This document shows positions 23,882-34,931 of a stretch of DNA of 64,000 nt, one piece after another; within the stretch, counting starts at the first letter, position 1; each line of letters begins with the position of its first letter. The DNA is from Methylocystis sp. L43. Its GTDB lineage: Bacteria > Pseudomonadota > Alphaproteobacteria > Rhizobiales > Beijerinckiaceae. The position numbers were made by a program, and so were the translations under genes. The DNA is taken from positions 1 to 64,000 of the forward strand of contig NZ_JADNRA010000013.1 of NCBI RefSeq assembly GCF_015709525.1, read 5' to 3'. The notes under the pieces were generated by a model, which did no database searches, was not told where the DNA came from, and was given only the letters and a program-made list of their open reading frames with translations.

Positions 23882-25496
23882 ACTCCAAAATTCCCGGCAT
23901 CTGCGTCTTTTTGCCGATCAGGAAGAACGAGCGCGTCGCCTCTTTGCCCTTTAATTCGACGGTCCCGCCGTCGACCAATACGTAATCGTCGCTGAGACGC
24001 ACCTTCACGGCTTCGGACACGTGAATCTTGTCGGGCTTGGAAGTGGATTCAAAACGACTGGCGACATTCACGACATCGCCCCACAGATCATAGGAAAATC
24101 GTTTCTTTCCCACGACGCCGGCCGCCACCGTGCCGGTGTGCACGCCCATGCGCATCTGGAGCGGGTAAGAGAGCCCTTCCGCGAAACTCATGATGAAACT
24201 TTGCGCGTCTAAAGCGAATTCCGCGATATGTTGACAGTGCAAGGGATCTCGGTTCGGAACTCCGCCGACGACCATGTAGCTGTCGCCAATCGTCTTGATT
24301 TTTTCGACGCCGTGCTTTTCGACAAGCTCGTCGAATTTCTCGAATAGGACGTTGAGCATATTGACGGTGGCGTGCGGACCAAGTTTTGCCGAGAGTCCGG
24401 TGAAACCGACGATGTCGGAGAAAAACACCGTGACCTCAGGAAAAACTTCCGCGATCGTCTCTTCTCCGCCGCGTAGTCTTTCGGCGATCGCGGCCGGAAG
24501 AATGTTGTGAAGCAGCTTTTCCGAACGCGAGCGTTCGATCTCGAGGTCCGACAGGGCTTTGCCTGAAAGCTTGATCTTGTCTTCGAGCTTGTCGAAAGCG
24601 ACGTTCAGATTTGCAGCCATCGTGTTGACGGTGGTGGCGAGTTCGCTGATCTCGTCGCTTCCGAAGACCGATGCTTGAGCCGCCAGATTTCCCGAGCCAA
24701 TCTCGCGAACGACCGACATGAGATGCGACGCTCGAACCGCGAAGCGGTTGCGCAAAAAGATCAGGGACAGAACAACCACCCCAAACAATCCGATGTTCAG
24801 GTAAGAGTTGGCTTCAAACAATTGGTTGGCGAACGCCTGTTCTTGCGAAATTCGTCCCGCGTATCTCTGCCGAATCAAGTTCTGCATCTGCGCAATTCGC
24901 AGCGTCAGATCTCCGTTGAGCTTGCGATATTCATCGCTGAACAACAGCTTTGTCGCTAGCGCGCGATCGGGCTTGCCCTTGCGGGCAAAGGTTCCAGCGC
25001 CGTCATCGAATTCGCCATCCACCGCATGCATTGCGGCGCGTTCGATCGCGACCACTCTTTCCAGAAAGCTTCGCGCTTCCTTAAGCTTGTTCAATTCATG
25101 CGCGGTGACATTTTGGCTTAGGAAACGCTCTTCGATGGAAACTGCGCCCTCGCTTTTCTTTTCGGGCGGCGGAATAATTCCGCCATTCACGAGATCCCAA
25201 TAACCGAAGTTATAATCCTTCGGCCGAGCGGTTTCGCCGTTGAGAATGGCGCCGATGACGTTGTACCACTCAACGCGTCTCGGATCGTTGTTGGAGATGT
25301 AACCTCTCGCAAAGCGAGTCTGCCACTGCGAGGAAAAAACCAAATCCTCAGCGAGCGTGGTCAGGGATTGCAATTCGCGATGCGATGTCTCCAGATCCTT
25401 CTGAGCGTTTTCCAGAAAAACGCCCAGCGCCAAATTGCCGCCGGCGAGCGCGACGAGCAACAGGAAGAAGATCGAGAAAAACGTTCGAAGCTTCAT
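23784..25496 (-). CDS. Membrane-bound class III adenylate cyclase with periplasmic sensor and HAMP
   Basis: A 570-residue protein. A first helix (residues 8-28) is followed by a periplasmic sensor of about 200 residues, a second helix (YLNIGLFGVVVLSLIFL), a HAMP domain (RNRFAVRASHLMSVVREIGS onward) and the catalytic domain (about 355-535). The metal aspartates are in VTVFFSDIVGFTG and KIKTIGDSYMVVGG. The lysine of EKIKTIGD and the aspartate of SYDLWGDVVNVASR are the usual adenine-selecting pair, so the product should be cAMP. The tail beyond residue 540 is variable and overlaps the permease gene antisense. Confidence 0.93.
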   Translation of the reverse strand: MKLRTFFSIFFLLLVALAGGNLALGVFLENAQKDLETSHRELQSLTTLAEDLVFSSQWQTRFARGYISNNDPRRVEWYNVIGAILNGETARPKDYNFGYWDLVNGGIIPPPEKKSEGAVSIEERFLSQNVTAHELNKLKEARSFLERVVAIERAAMHAVDGEFDDGAGTFARKGKPDRALATKLLFSDEYRKLNGDLTLRIAQMQNLIRQRYAGRISQEQAFANQLFEANSYLNIGLFGVVVLSLIFLRNRFAVRASHLMSVVREIGSGNLAAQASVFGSDEISELATTVNTMAANLNVAFDKLEDKIKLSGKALSDLEIERSRSEKLLHNILPAAIAERLRGGEETIAEVFPEVTVFFSDIVGFTGLSAKLGPHATVNMLNVLFEKFDELVEKHGVEKIKTIGDSYMVVGGVPNRDPLHCQHIAEFALDAQSFIMSFAEGLSYPLQMRMGVHTGTVAAGVVGKKRFSYDLWGDVVNVASRFESTSKPDKIHVSEAVKVRLSDDYVLVDGGTVELKGKEATRSFFLIGKKTQMPGILEFTTPGGAPDSPSRLRRDTPSFASFAPGFDRRA

Positions 25497-25602
25497 CTTC
25501 TCTGGGCCCCGCGATCGGACGGCCTCTCGTCAGGAGACCACAGCGACCCATAGGTGATTTACTGGCGCACGCACAAGGCTCGACTTTGGAGCGCCTATAC
25601 GC

Positions 25603-26064
25603 CTAGCCCCGCCCCCGGTAGGGCGGCACGCCCTGATCAGGAAGCCACAGCCCTTCGGGCGGCGCCCCGGTCTGCCAGAAAACGTCGATCGGCATGCCGC
25701 CGCGCGGATACCAATAGCCGCCGATGCGCAGCCATTTCGGCGTCATCGCCGCAACGAGATCGCGCGCAATCCGCAGCGTGCAGTCTTCGTGAAAAGCGCC
25801 GTGGTTGCGGAAACTTCCAAGGTAAAGCTTCAAGGCCTTCGACTCGACCAGCCATTCGGCCGGGGCATAGTCGATGACGATATGTGCGAAGTCGGGCTGC
25901 CCGGTCACCGGGCAGAGCGAGGTGAACTCCGGTGCCGTGAAGCGCACGAGATAGGTCGCGTCCTTGTGAGGATTGGGCACGAGATCGAGTTCGGCCTCGT
26001 CCGGCGAAGCCGGCAGCGCGGCCATGCGGCCGAGCAGCGCGGCGCCCTGATGCGTCTTGGTCAT
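25603..26064 (-). CDS. queF: NADPH-dependent 7-cyano-7-deazaguanine reductase
   Basis: A 153-residue unimodular (YkvM-type) QueF that reduces preQ0 to preQ1 for queuosine. The catalytic cysteine lies in [19 protein letters not shown]. The NADPH-binding [20 protein letters not shown] motif follows, and [18 protein letters not shown] is also typical. It complements queC at 17776-18519; queD and queE are not in the window. Its stop lies about 0.1 kb from the cyclase start, on the same strand. Confidence 0.97.
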   Translation of the reverse strand: MTKTHQGAALLGRMAALPASPDEAELDLVPNPHKDATYLVRFTAPEFTSLCPVTGQPDFAHIVIDYAPAEWLVESKALKLYLGSFRNHGAFHEDCTLRIARDLVAAMTPKWLRIGGYWYPRGGMPIDVFWQTGAPPEGLWLPDQGVPPYRGRG

Positions 26065-26110
26065 GCGCGTAACAATGGCGCAATCGCCGCCGCGTCAAGC
26101 GTTAACCCGC

Positions 26111-26887
26111 TCAGGGGTCGCGGGAGTCCGGGCATTCGCCCGCACGCAATGTGATCGGATGCGCCGACATCCAGCCCAAGAGAAAGCGATTTTCCGGGCT
26201 CTCCAGCGCCTTCAGCATTTCGACGCGCGTGACTTCGAGCCATTTCTCGCGCCGGTCCGGCGTGTTCATCTCCGCCGGCACGGCGATTTCGAGGGCCTTC
26301 ACAGCGAATTGATAGGGCATGGTGTTCCAAAGGGCGACGCCGCCGCGATCGAGCATCGCCGAGACGTCCTTTTCCGGCATATGCGCGATCTGCTCCTGTT
26401 CTGGGATCGGCACGGCGCCCGGCATCCCGCTTTTGGGCGCAACGATTGCGACGCCGTTGCGGTAAAAGCGATTCTGCTTCACGCCGCCGCGCGCCGCGAT
26501 CAGATTGCCGCCGATCACAAAGCTGGCGCCTGTGCTGTCGAGCGCGCATTTCAGCGTCCGGTCGAAACAATGGCCGGCGCCGACCAACAGCGCGCTGCAT
26601 CCAGTTTCGACCCAGCGCGCCAGAGTTTCCGGCTTTACGTCGAGCACATAGGCGAGGCCAGGCATGTCCTCGTGCTGATATTCGCAGCGCTGCACGAGAT
26701 TCGCCGGCCAGCCCAGAAAGTCTTCCTGCGCCGGCGCGCAATTGCCTCGAACGGGAGATTTCTCCAAAGTCGCTTTCGCGGCGGCGACATGCTCCGGCGA
26801 CTGAGCCCAGGCGCTGGCGGGACTCCAAAGCCCCAAACAAAGGCTGAAAACGACGCCGCGCGCCAGTCGCATTGTGCTTAGGGCCAT
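26111..26887 (-). CDS. Secreted protein of unknown function
   Basis: This 258-residue protein has a signal peptide (residues 1-28, ending SAWAQ). Six cysteines are spread over the mature part (NCAPAQ, QRCEYQ, TGCSALLVGAGHCFDRTLKC, GECPDS), so disulfides are likely. The segment GASFVIGGNLIAARGG followed by NRFYRNGVAIV resembles part of an enzyme-like barrel, but I recognise no family. GGGAGG lies about 6 bases before the ATG at 26887. Longer upstream readings are antisense to enolase and are not real. No operon partner: queF is 46 bases downstream. Confidence 0.65.
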   Translation of the reverse strand: MALSTMRLARGVVFSLCLGLWSPASAWAQSPEHVAAAKATLEKSPVRGNCAPAQEDFLGWPANLVQRCEYQHEDMPGLAYVLDVKPETLARWVETGCSALLVGAGHCFDRTLKCALDSTGASFVIGGNLIAARGGVKQNRFYRNGVAIVAPKSGMPGAVPIPEQEQIAHMPEKDVSAMLDRGGVALWNTMPYQFAVKALEIAVPAEMNTPDRREKWLEVTRVEMLKALESPENRFLLGWMSAHPITLRAGECPDSRDP

Positions 26888-27058
26888 CCGAACCTCCCGC
26901 CGACCGTCGCTCTTGGCGGCGAACGCCCGCTCATTGATCAAGCTCAAGGATAGGGAGGGCCCCTCCCCAGTCAACGGATTTCGCCGGCGCGCCGTCGCCG
27001 CGGCGCAGCACAGATCCCACAAAAGCCCGAAGCGGACGCAGAACCTTTTTACGGCTGA

Positions 27059-28411
<1,353 letters not shown>

Positions 28412-28466
28412 CGCCGAGTGAGTTCAGCCGCTTCGGCATACTTATTTCGGATCAGGACGTTCGAAT

Positions 28467-28618
28467 CCCTCCCCCTTGCGGGGAGGGTGGCGAGCGTAGC
28501 TCGCCGGGTGGGGGAATCCGTAAGCCGGCTCGCGACTTCGACGAACACGCTTTCTTTGCGTATAGAACCCCACCCGGCCCGGCTTCGCCGGTCCACCCTC
28601 CCCGTAAAAGGGGAGGGA
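28467..28618. repeat. Inverted pair of CCCTCCCC-type palindromic elements
   Basis: Unit 1 (28467-28514) reads CCCTCCCC-TTGC-GGGGAGGG, then GGCGAG-CGTA-GCTCGCC and GGGTGGGG. Unit 2 (28567-28618) is the same architecture reversed: CCCCACCC, a CCGGC-TTC-GCCGG hairpin, then CCCTCCCC-GTAAA-GGGGAGGG. They lie 52 bases apart between eno and valS. Related units occur at 33815 and 46620. Confidence 0.85.
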
Positions 28619-28647
28619 TCAGCGCCCTTTCTGGCTCCGCTCGCCCC

Positions 28648-31362
28648 ATGACCATGGAAAAAACCTTCGCTCCCGCCTCGATTGAATCGCGCATCCGCGA
28701 CGCGTGGGAAGAGGCGCAAGCCTTTCGCGCCGGACGGCCCGAACGCGCGCAGGCGAAGCCCTATTCCATCGTCATTCCGCCGCCGAACGTCACCGGCAGC
28801 CTGCATATGGGCCATGCGCTCAACAACACGCTGCAGGATATTCTCGTGCGCTATCGCCGCATGAAGGGCGACGACGTGTTGTGGCAGCCCGGCACCGACC
28901 ACGCCGGCATCGCGACCCAGATGGTCGTCGAACGCCAGCTGATGGAGCGCCAGGAACATCGCCGCGAACTCGGACGCGAGAAATTCGTCGAGCGCGTGTG
29001 GGAATGGAAGGCGGAGTCCGGCGGCAAGATCGTCGAGCAGCTGAAGCGGCTCGGCGCCTCTTGCGACTGGTCGCGCGAACGCTTCACGCTCGATGAAGGC
29101 CTGTCGCGCGCGGTGGTGAAGGTTTTCGTTCAGCTCTATCGCGACGGCCTGCTCTACAAGGACAAGCGTCTCGTCAATTGGGACCCGGCGCTGCACACGG
29201 CGATCTCCGATCTCGAAGTGCAGCAGGTGGAAGTGAAGGGCCATTTGTGGCGCTTCAAATATCCGATCGTCGACGATACCGGGAAAGAGACCGGCGAGTT
29301 CATCGTGGTCGCGACGACCCGCCCCGAGACGATGCTCGGCGATACCGCCGTCGCCGTGCATCCGGAGGACGAGCGCTACACGGCGCTGGTTGGCAAGCGC
29401 GTTCGTCTGCCATTGGTCGGCCGGCTGATCCCGATCGTCGCCGACGAATATTCCGATCCCGAGAAGGGCACCGGCGCGGTGAAAATCACCCCGGCGCATG
29501 ACTTCAACGATTTCGAGGTCGGCAAGCGGCATGGCCTGCGGCTCGTCAACGTGCTCGACCCGCAGGCGCAGATGACGCTTGCCGCCAGCGCCGAGTTTCA
29601 CGAAGGCGTCGACCCCTCCCCCGAACTCGCGGCGACAGTCTCCGCGCTCGACGGGCTCGACCGTTTCGCGGCGCGCAAGCGCGTCGTCGAAATGATGGAG
29701 GCGCGCGAGCTGCTCGACGGCGTCGACGATCATAAGCATATGGTCCCGCATGGCGACCGCTCGGGCGCGGTGCTCGAGCCGCGCCTCACCGACCAGTGGT
29801 ATGTCGACGCCAAGACCCTGGCGCAGCCGGCGCTCAAAGCCGTGCGCGAGGGCCGCACGGCTTTCGTGCCGAAGAATTGGGAGAAGACCTATTTCGAGTG
29901 GCTGGAGAATATCCAGCCCTGGTGCGTGTCGCGCCAGCTCTGGTGGGGCCATCGCATCCCCGCCTGGTATGACGAGGACGGCAACGCCTATGTCGAAGAG
30001 ACGGAAGAGGCGGCGCTTGCCGCGGCGCGCGCCAAACTCGGCGATGGCGTGACGCTGACGCGCGACGAAGACGTGCTCGACACCTGGTTTTCATCGGCGC
30101 TTTGGCCCTTCTCGACGCTCGGCTGGCCGGAGAAGACGCCGGAGCTCGCGCGCTATTATCCGACGAGCGCCCTCGTCACCGGCTTCGACATCATCTTCTT
30201 CTGGGTCGCCCGCATGATGATGATGGGCCTCTATTTCATGGACGAGGTTCCCTTCCGCGACGTCTATATCCACGCGCTCGTTCGCGACGAGAAGGGCGCG
30301 AAGATGAGTAAGTCGAAGGGCAATGTCATCGACCCGCTGCGCCTCATCGACGAATATGGCGCCGACGCGCTACGCTTCACGCTCGCGGCGATGGCGGCGC
30401 AGGGACGCGACATCAAGCTCTCGACGCAGCGCGTCGAAGGCTATCGCAATTTCGCGACGAAGCTGTGGAACGCCTCGCGCTTCGCCGAGATCAACGGCTG
30501 CGCGCGCGTTCCGGGCTACGATCCGCGCGCCAATCAGATCACGCTGAACCGCTGGATTATCGGCGAAGCGGCGCGCACAACGGCGGACGTGAGCGCGGCG
30601 ATCGAGGCTTACCGCTTCAACGACGCGGCGAACGCCGTCTATCGCTTCATCTGGAGCGTCTTCTGCGATTGGTATGTCGAGCTGGCGAAACCGCTGCTGC
30701 AAGGCGCCGATGGCGCGGAAAAGGACGAGACGCGCGCGACGACAGCCTTCGTTCTCGACCAGATCTATGCGCTGCTGCATCCTTTCATGCCCTTCCTCAC
30801 CGAGGAGCTCTGGGCGATCAAGGGCGCGGACGGTCCCAAGCGCGAGACGATGCTGGCGCTCGCCAGTTGGCCGTCGCTCACGGGACTCGAAGATGCGGAG
30901 GCCGAAAGCGAAATCGGCTGGGTCGTCGACCTTATTTCCGAAGTGCGCTCGCTGCGTGCGGAAATGAATTTGACGAGCGAGACGGAGCTGCTGCTGATCG
31001 GCGCCGACGACGGGCTGAAAGCGCGCGCGACGCGCTGGGACGAGACGATCCGCAAGCTCGCGCGCCTCTCGCACATCGGCTTCGCCGAGGCGGCGCCAAA
31101 GAGCAGCGCGCAACTCATCGTCCGCGGCGGCGGCGCCGCCATGCCGCTCGAAGGCGTGATCGACCTTGCCGCCGAGAGGGCGCGACTGGCGAAAGAGATC
31201 GGCAAGCTCGACGGCGAGTTGAAGAAGCTCGACGCCAAACTCGCCAATGAGGGCTTCCTCGCCAAGGCCGAGGAAGAGGTGATCGACGAGCACCGCGAAC
31301 GGCGCGAAGAGACGGCGGCGCGCGTCGAAAAGCTCAATGCGGCGCTTACGCGACTAAGCTAG
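28648..31362 (+). CDS. valS: Valyl-tRNA synthetase
   Basis: This 904-residue class I synthetase charges tRNA-Val. The HIGH motif appears as GSLHMGHAL near residue 52 and KMSKS as [15 protein letters not shown] near residue 553. The editing domain ([20 protein letters not shown]) and the anticodon-binding helices are present. A C-terminal coiled coil (residues about 840-900, rich in [12 protein letters not shown]) is the normal tRNA-binding arm. The stop codon TAG lies in the tetramer CTAG that also supplies the stop of the opposite gene. Confidence 0.99.
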   Translation: MTMEKTFAPASIESRIRDAWEEAQAFRAGRPERAQAKPYSIVIPPPNVTGSLHMGHALNNTLQDILVRYRRMKGDDVLWQPGTDHAGIATQMVVERQLMERQEHRRELGREKFVERVWEWKAESGGKIVEQLKRLGASCDWSRERFTLDEGLSRAVVKVFVQLYRDGLLYKDKRLVNWDPALHTAISDLEVQQVEVKGHLWRFKYPIVDDTGKETGEFIVVATTRPETMLGDTAVAVHPEDERYTALVGKRVRLPLVGRLIPIVADEYSDPEKGTGAVKITPAHDFNDFEVGKRHGLRLVNVLDPQAQMTLAASAEFHEGVDPSPELAATVSALDGLDRFAARKRVVEMMEARELLDGVDDHKHMVPHGDRSGAVLEPRLTDQWYVDAKTLAQPALKAVREGRTAFVPKNWEKTYFEWLENIQPWCVSRQLWWGHRIPAWYDEDGNAYVEETEEAALAAARAKLGDGVTLTRDEDVLDTWFSSALWPFSTLGWPEKTPELARYYPTSALVTGFDIIFFWVARMMMMGLYFMDEVPFRDVYIHALVRDEKGAKMSKSKGNVIDPLRLIDEYGADALRFTLAAMAAQGRDIKLSTQRVEGYRNFATKLWNASRFAEINGCARVPGYDPRANQITLNRWIIGEAARTTADVSAAIEAYRFNDAANAVYRFIWSVFCDWYVELAKPLLQGADGAEKDETRATTAFVLDQIYALLHPFMPFLTEELWAIKGADGPKRETMLALASWPSLTGLEDAEAESEIGWVVDLISEVRSLRAEMNLTSETELLLIGADDGLKARATRWDETIRKLARLSHIGFAEAAPKSSAQLIVRGGGAAMPLEGVIDLAAERARLAKEIGKLDGELKKLDAKLANEGFLAKAEEEVIDEHRERREETAARVEKLNAALTRLS

Positions 31363-32141
31363 CGACTCGCCTTCTCGACGACGCCGAGGATCGGCCCCAT
31401 CGTCGGCGCGAAACGGTCGTGACGCGAGAGCGACGGCGCATAGAGCGCCGACGCCGAGCCGCCATCGAGAAACAGCGCGTCGGGGCAATGCAGGCGATCG
31501 CGAAAAAGCAGCGCAAATTCATGAAACGTCACCGGCCGGTTGGAGATCGCGAAGCGCACGACATGACCGTCTTGAACACAGACGCCGTTGCGAAATTTCT
31601 GCGACATGCCGTCCCCATGAATGCGGGGATGAATGCGCCCGCCGATGACGAGCATCGGTCCTGATTGGGTGGCGAATTGCGCCCCCTGACGGCTCTTTAA
31701 GAAGCGCGCCGTCTCGGCGACGCCGGCGCGCGCGCCGTCGATCCAGAACACGCCATTGGGCTTCAGGTGGAAATTGCCGGCGCCGGAGCGCGTATTCGCG
31801 CCGCTCAGCGTGCGGCCGTTTTCGACATAGAGGCCGACTGGCGTGCGGTCTTCCGCATACATGCCGGCGTTCATGGCGAAAACAAGCGTTTCGCCCTTAT
31901 TCGCCAGTCCGTCCGCGAGCCGCGTGAAAGAGCCATAGATTTCGCCTTTCTCGTCGCGCAGAAAGAGCCGAACGTCGCGCTTACGCGCATCGAAGTCGCA
32001 TACTGTGTAGGCGGCCCCCTCAATATCGGCGCAGGGGCTTGCGCCCGCGCGCGCAGGCAATGATAAGAACGCCAGTGCGGCCGCCGCTATCCAGCTCGAG
32101 ACGCTCCAGATCGCTTGCCTTTTCAATTCCGCGTCGAGCAA
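31359..32141 (-). CDS. Exported phosphodiester glycosidase (NAGPA-domain) family protein
   Basis: A 260-residue protein with a signal peptide (about residues 1-34). NAGPA/DUF2233 features are [48 protein letters not shown], and [30 protein letters not shown]. Members hydrolyse phosphodiester-linked sugars, for example in uncovering-type reactions; the substrate here may be an envelope polymer. The start is a TTG at 32141, supported by AAAGGAGAG 5-8 bases upstream. The stop overlaps the valS stop by four bases tail to tail. Confidence 0.88.
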   Translation of the reverse strand: MLDAELKRQAIWSVSSWIAAAALAFLSLPARAGASPCADIEGAAYTVCDFDARKRDVRLFLRDEKGEIYGSFTRLADGLANKGETLVFAMNAGMYAEDRTPVGLYVENGRTLSGANTRSGAGNFHLKPNGVFWIDGARAGVAETARFLKSRQGAQFATQSGPMLVIGGRIHPRIHGDGMSQKFRNGVCVQDGHVVRFAISNRPVTFHEFALLFRDRLHCPDALFLDGGSASALYAPSLSRHDRFAPTMGPILGVVEKASR

Positions 32142-32172
32142 CCCACTCTCCTTTCTTCCTGGCCTTGGGCCA

Positions 32173-32268
32173 TGTCATTCCCGCAGACGGCGGCCTAACC
32201 GGCACTCCAGTGCGCCGTCAGGAATGCTGGTCTTTATTCCGATCGCACGCCGCGCGTCGGGAATGACA
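32173..32268. repeat. Palindromic element with TGTCATTCCCG arms
   Basis: TGTCATTCCCG (32173-32183) and CGGGAATGACA (32258-32268) are perfect inverted repeats enclosing 74 bases. The interior includes a short hairpin CGGCACTCCAGTGCGCCG. It lies between the divergent glycosidase gene and ribB and could contribute to, or simply occupy, their promoter region. Confidence 0.8.
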
Positions 32269-32364
32269 ATTGCGAAAGCTGCGCGGCCGCCGGTTTGAAA
32301 CGTGGCCACGGCAAGGCTAGATATGCGACGCAGGCGCCGCAAGCGGCGGGTTCCGGAGATCTCA

Positions 32365-33450
32365 TTGTCCCATTCCATCACTGAAGCCGTCGAGGCCGTG
32401 GCGAGAGGCGAGATCGTCGTCGTCACCGATGACGACGATCGCGAAAACGAAGGCGACCTCGTCGTCGCCGCGTCGCTCTGCACGCCCGAGAAAATGGCCT
32501 TCATCATCCGCCATACGAGCGGCATCGTCTGCGCGCCGCTCACGCTCGAGGAGGCGCGCCGTCTGCATCTTGCGCCCATGGTCGCGGAAAACGACGCGCC
32601 GCTCGCGACGGCTTTCACCGTCACCGTCGACGCGCGCCACGGGCTCACCACCGGCATTTCCGCCGAACAGCGCTGCAATACGGTGCGCGCGCTCGCCAAT
32701 GGCAATATGGGCGCGAGCGATTTCGTGCGGCCCGGCCATGTCTTCCCGCTGATCGCCAAGGACGGCGGGGTGCTGATGCGCTCCGGACATACGGAAGCCG
32801 CCGTCGATCTGTGCAAGCTCGCCGGCCTGCCGCCGGTCGGCGTCATCTGCGAACTCGCCAATGACGACGGCACGGTGATGACCGGACGCCAGATCGAAGA
32901 ATTCGCGCGCGCGCATAGTCTCAAACTCGTGTCGGTTTCGGACCTCATCGCGTTCCGCCAGGCGCGCGAAAAGCTCGTCGAACGCGTCGCGACGTTCCCC
33001 GTCCAGACAGAGGCCGGGGAAATGATCGGCCACGCCTATGTGACGCCGTTCGACAGCGTGCAGCACTTCGCCTTCGTGTTGGGCGCGATCGGCGACGGGC
33101 GCGACGTGCCGACGCGACTGCATCGCGCCGATATTCTCGCGGATGTGTTCGGGGGCGCCGACACGATCAAGAAGACGCTGCATCGCTTTGCGCGTGAAGG
33201 GCGCGGCGTGCTCGTCTATCTGCGCGACGGCGCGGCCGGCGTCCCGGCGAATATTGTCGGGCGGGGCGAGGAGGAAAACGCCGAAGAAACGCGCAAGCGG
33301 CAGTGGCTTGACGTCGGCCTCGGCGCGCAGATTTTGAAGGACCTCGGCGTTTCGTCGATCCGCCTGCGCTCCTCGTCGTCAAAGCCCCGCGCTTTCGTCG
33401 GGCTCTCGGGCTTTGGAATCGAGATCAGCGCGGTGGAGCCGGTGGAGTGA
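32365..33450 (+). CDS. ribB: 3,4-dihydroxy-2-butanone-4-phosphate synthase with degenerate GTP-cyclohydrolase II half
   Basis: A 361-residue fusion. The N-terminal DHBP synthase (residues 1-205) has VVVTDDDDRENEGDLVVAA (metal and substrate loop), RHTSGIVCAPL and GVLMRSGHTEAAVDL, so it should make the four-carbon riboflavin precursor. The C-terminal half has the GTP-cyclohydrolase II fold but lacks the zinc cysteines: HRADILADVFGGADTIKK stands where ECLTGD-S-RCDCG is expected, so that activity is probably lost, as in other alphaproteobacterial RibBX proteins. TTG at 32365 has GGAG 8 bases upstream; GTG 32302 and ATG 32323 are alternatives. Confidence 0.93.
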   Translation: MSHSITEAVEAVARGEIVVVTDDDDRENEGDLVVAASLCTPEKMAFIIRHTSGIVCAPLTLEEARRLHLAPMVAENDAPLATAFTVTVDARHGLTTGISAEQRCNTVRALANGNMGASDFVRPGHVFPLIAKDGGVLMRSGHTEAAVDLCKLAGLPPVGVICELANDDGTVMTGRQIEEFARAHSLKLVSVSDLIAFRQAREKLVERVATFPVQTEAGEMIGHAYVTPFDSVQHFAFVLGAIGDGRDVPTRLHRADILADVFGGADTIKKTLHRFAREGRGVLVYLRDGAAGVPANIVGRGEEENAEETRKRQWLDVGLGAQILKDLGVSSIRLRSSSSKPRAFVGLSGFGIEISAVEPVE

Positions 33451-33766
33451 GCGGCTTTCTCAGCCGCCAGACAAGGACGGCGAAACCGGCAAGGAAAAGC
33501 GAGGCGACGACGGTGAGGAGAAGGCCCGACTCGGCGGCGGCGATGACGAAGAAAATATGTTCGCCTTCATGCGCCACGCCGTCCGGCTTCCGAATGCTCA
33601 CGGCGACGACATATTTGCCGTCCTCGGAAAAATCATAATCGAGGGAGAGCGACGCGACGCCATGCGCCCGATAGGTTTTTAAAAGTTCGGGCGTCTTGAG
33701 GTCATTTCTCGCCCAATAGGCGCGAAGCGCCGGGGTGGGGTGGAGCCAGATCTCAAAATATTGTCG
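33425..33766 (-). pseudogene. 3' remnant of a gene for a periplasmic/membrane protein
   Basis: A frame of 113 codons ends at 33425, overlapping the last 26 bases of ribB. It reads FEIWLHPTPALRAYWARNDL, then YRAHGVASLSLDYDFSEDGK, HIFFVIAAAESG, one membrane helix (LLLTVVASLFLAGFAVLVW) and a basic proline-rich end. Codon use is coding-like, but there is no normal start. Upstream in the same frame an amber codon (33767-33769) follows seven codons from an ATG at 33790, close to a repeat at 33815. It is probably a gene that lost its 5' part or carries a nonsense mutation. I do not recognise the family. Confidence 0.55.
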
Positions 33767-33814
33767 CTATACGAGCGGTCGCTGCGTCATCCCTTACATT
33801 CATCCGAGCTGTCA

Positions 33815-33864
33815 CCCCACCCCGCATTGCTTCGCAATGCGACCCTCCCCCTCAAGGGGAGGGT
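33815..33864. repeat. CCCTCCCC-type palindromic element
   Basis: CCCCACCC, a perfect hairpin CGCATTGC-TTC-GCAATGCG, then CCCTCCCC-CTCAA-GGGGAGGG. Same architecture as the pair at 28467-28618. It lies between xerC and the decayed gene at 33425. Confidence 0.85.
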
Positions 33865-33905
33865 AGAGTTCGCGGCTCCTCAGGGCTTTCACGCGGCCTT
33901 CAGCC

Positions 33906-34892
33906 TCACTTCGCGCGCGGATGCGCCGAGCGATAAGCGTCGAGGAGCCGCGTCTTGTCGACGGCGGTATAGATCTGCGTCGTCGAGAGCGAGGCGTGGC
34001 CGAGCAATTCCTGGATCGTGCGCAGATCGCCGCCGCGACCCAGAAGATGCGTGGCGAACGAATGACGCAGCGCATGCGGCGTCGCGCTCTCGGGCAGGCC
34101 GAGCGCCCCGCGCAGGCGCTGGACGGCGAGCTGGATGATGCGCGGCGAGAGCGGCCCGCCGCGCGCGCCCACAAACAGCGGCCCGCCGGCAAGATCATAG
34201 GGACAGAGCGCGAGATAGGCTTCGATCGTCGAGCGCACCGGCGCGATGACCGGCACGGTCCGGCTCTTGCCGCCCTTCCCCAGGATCGTGACCCGATCGG
34301 CGGCGCCGACCGGCGCCGCGGCGCTCCCGATCGACAGCGCCTCGGAAATTCGCAGTCCGGCGCCGTAGAGCAGCGCCAGCACGGCGGCGTCGCGCGCGAT
34401 CACCCAGGGCTCTCGCGCCTCGCCCGCTCTCTGTTCGGGGTCCACGATATCGCGGGCGTCGGGCACGGTGAGCGCCTTGGGGAGGCTGTGCGGACGCTTG
34501 GGCGGACGCACGGCGCCAAAGACGTCGGTGCGGGCGAGGCCCTTCTTCTCAATGAAGCGCAGAAAATTGCGAACGGCGGCGAGCGCCCGCAAAAGAGAAC
34601 GGCTTTCGAGCCCGTCGCGGCGACGCTTGGCCATGAAGGCGCGCAGGTCGGCGGGTTGAAGCGACTTAAGCGCGGCCGCATCGGGCCGCTCACCCGTATG
34701 CTGCGCGAGAAACCCCAAAAAGCTGGCGAGGTCCCGGCCATAGGCCTCGACCGTATGCCGGGAGGCGCGCCGCTCGCCGGCAAGATAGCGCAGCCATAGC
34801 GCCGCTTGCTCGGCGATCGCCGGCGCCGCCTGAAAATAGGAGGCGTCGGGAGGCGGTTTCTGTCGGGGCGCTCTCAGGGGCGAATCGCGCAT
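33906..34892 (-). CDS. xerC: Tyrosine recombinase XerC
   Basis: This 328-residue site-specific recombinase resolves chromosome dimers with XerD at dif. The SAM-like N-terminal domain contains ASRHTVEAYGRDLASFLGFL. The catalytic domain has the arginine of YGAGLRISEALSI, HALRHSFATHLL (His-x-x-Arg), LLGHASLSTTQIYT (second His and the nucleophile Tyr). It lies among housekeeping genes without an integrated element, and the length is usual for XerC, so a phage integrase role is unlikely. Confidence 0.94.
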   Translation of the reverse strand: MRDSPLRAPRQKPPPDASYFQAAPAIAEQAALWLRYLAGERRASRHTVEAYGRDLASFLGFLAQHTGERPDAAALKSLQPADLRAFMAKRRRDGLESRSLLRALAAVRNFLRFIEKKGLARTDVFGAVRPPKRPHSLPKALTVPDARDIVDPEQRAGEAREPWVIARDAAVLALLYGAGLRISEALSIGSAAAPVGAADRVTILGKGGKSRTVPVIAPVRSTIEAYLALCPYDLAGGPLFVGARGGPLSPRIIQLAVQRLRGALGLPESATPHALRHSFATHLLGRGGDLRTIQELLGHASLSTTQIYTAVDKTRLLDAYRSAHPRAK

Positions 34893-34931
34893 GGCGCGAC
34901 TATCGCCAAAAAAGATGAATAGAGTCGCCCG

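Noticed and set aside
28455-28475. tRNA-like T-arm GTTCGAATCC
   Set aside because: No acceptor, D or anticodon stems fit around it; the bases belong to the edge of a palindromic element.
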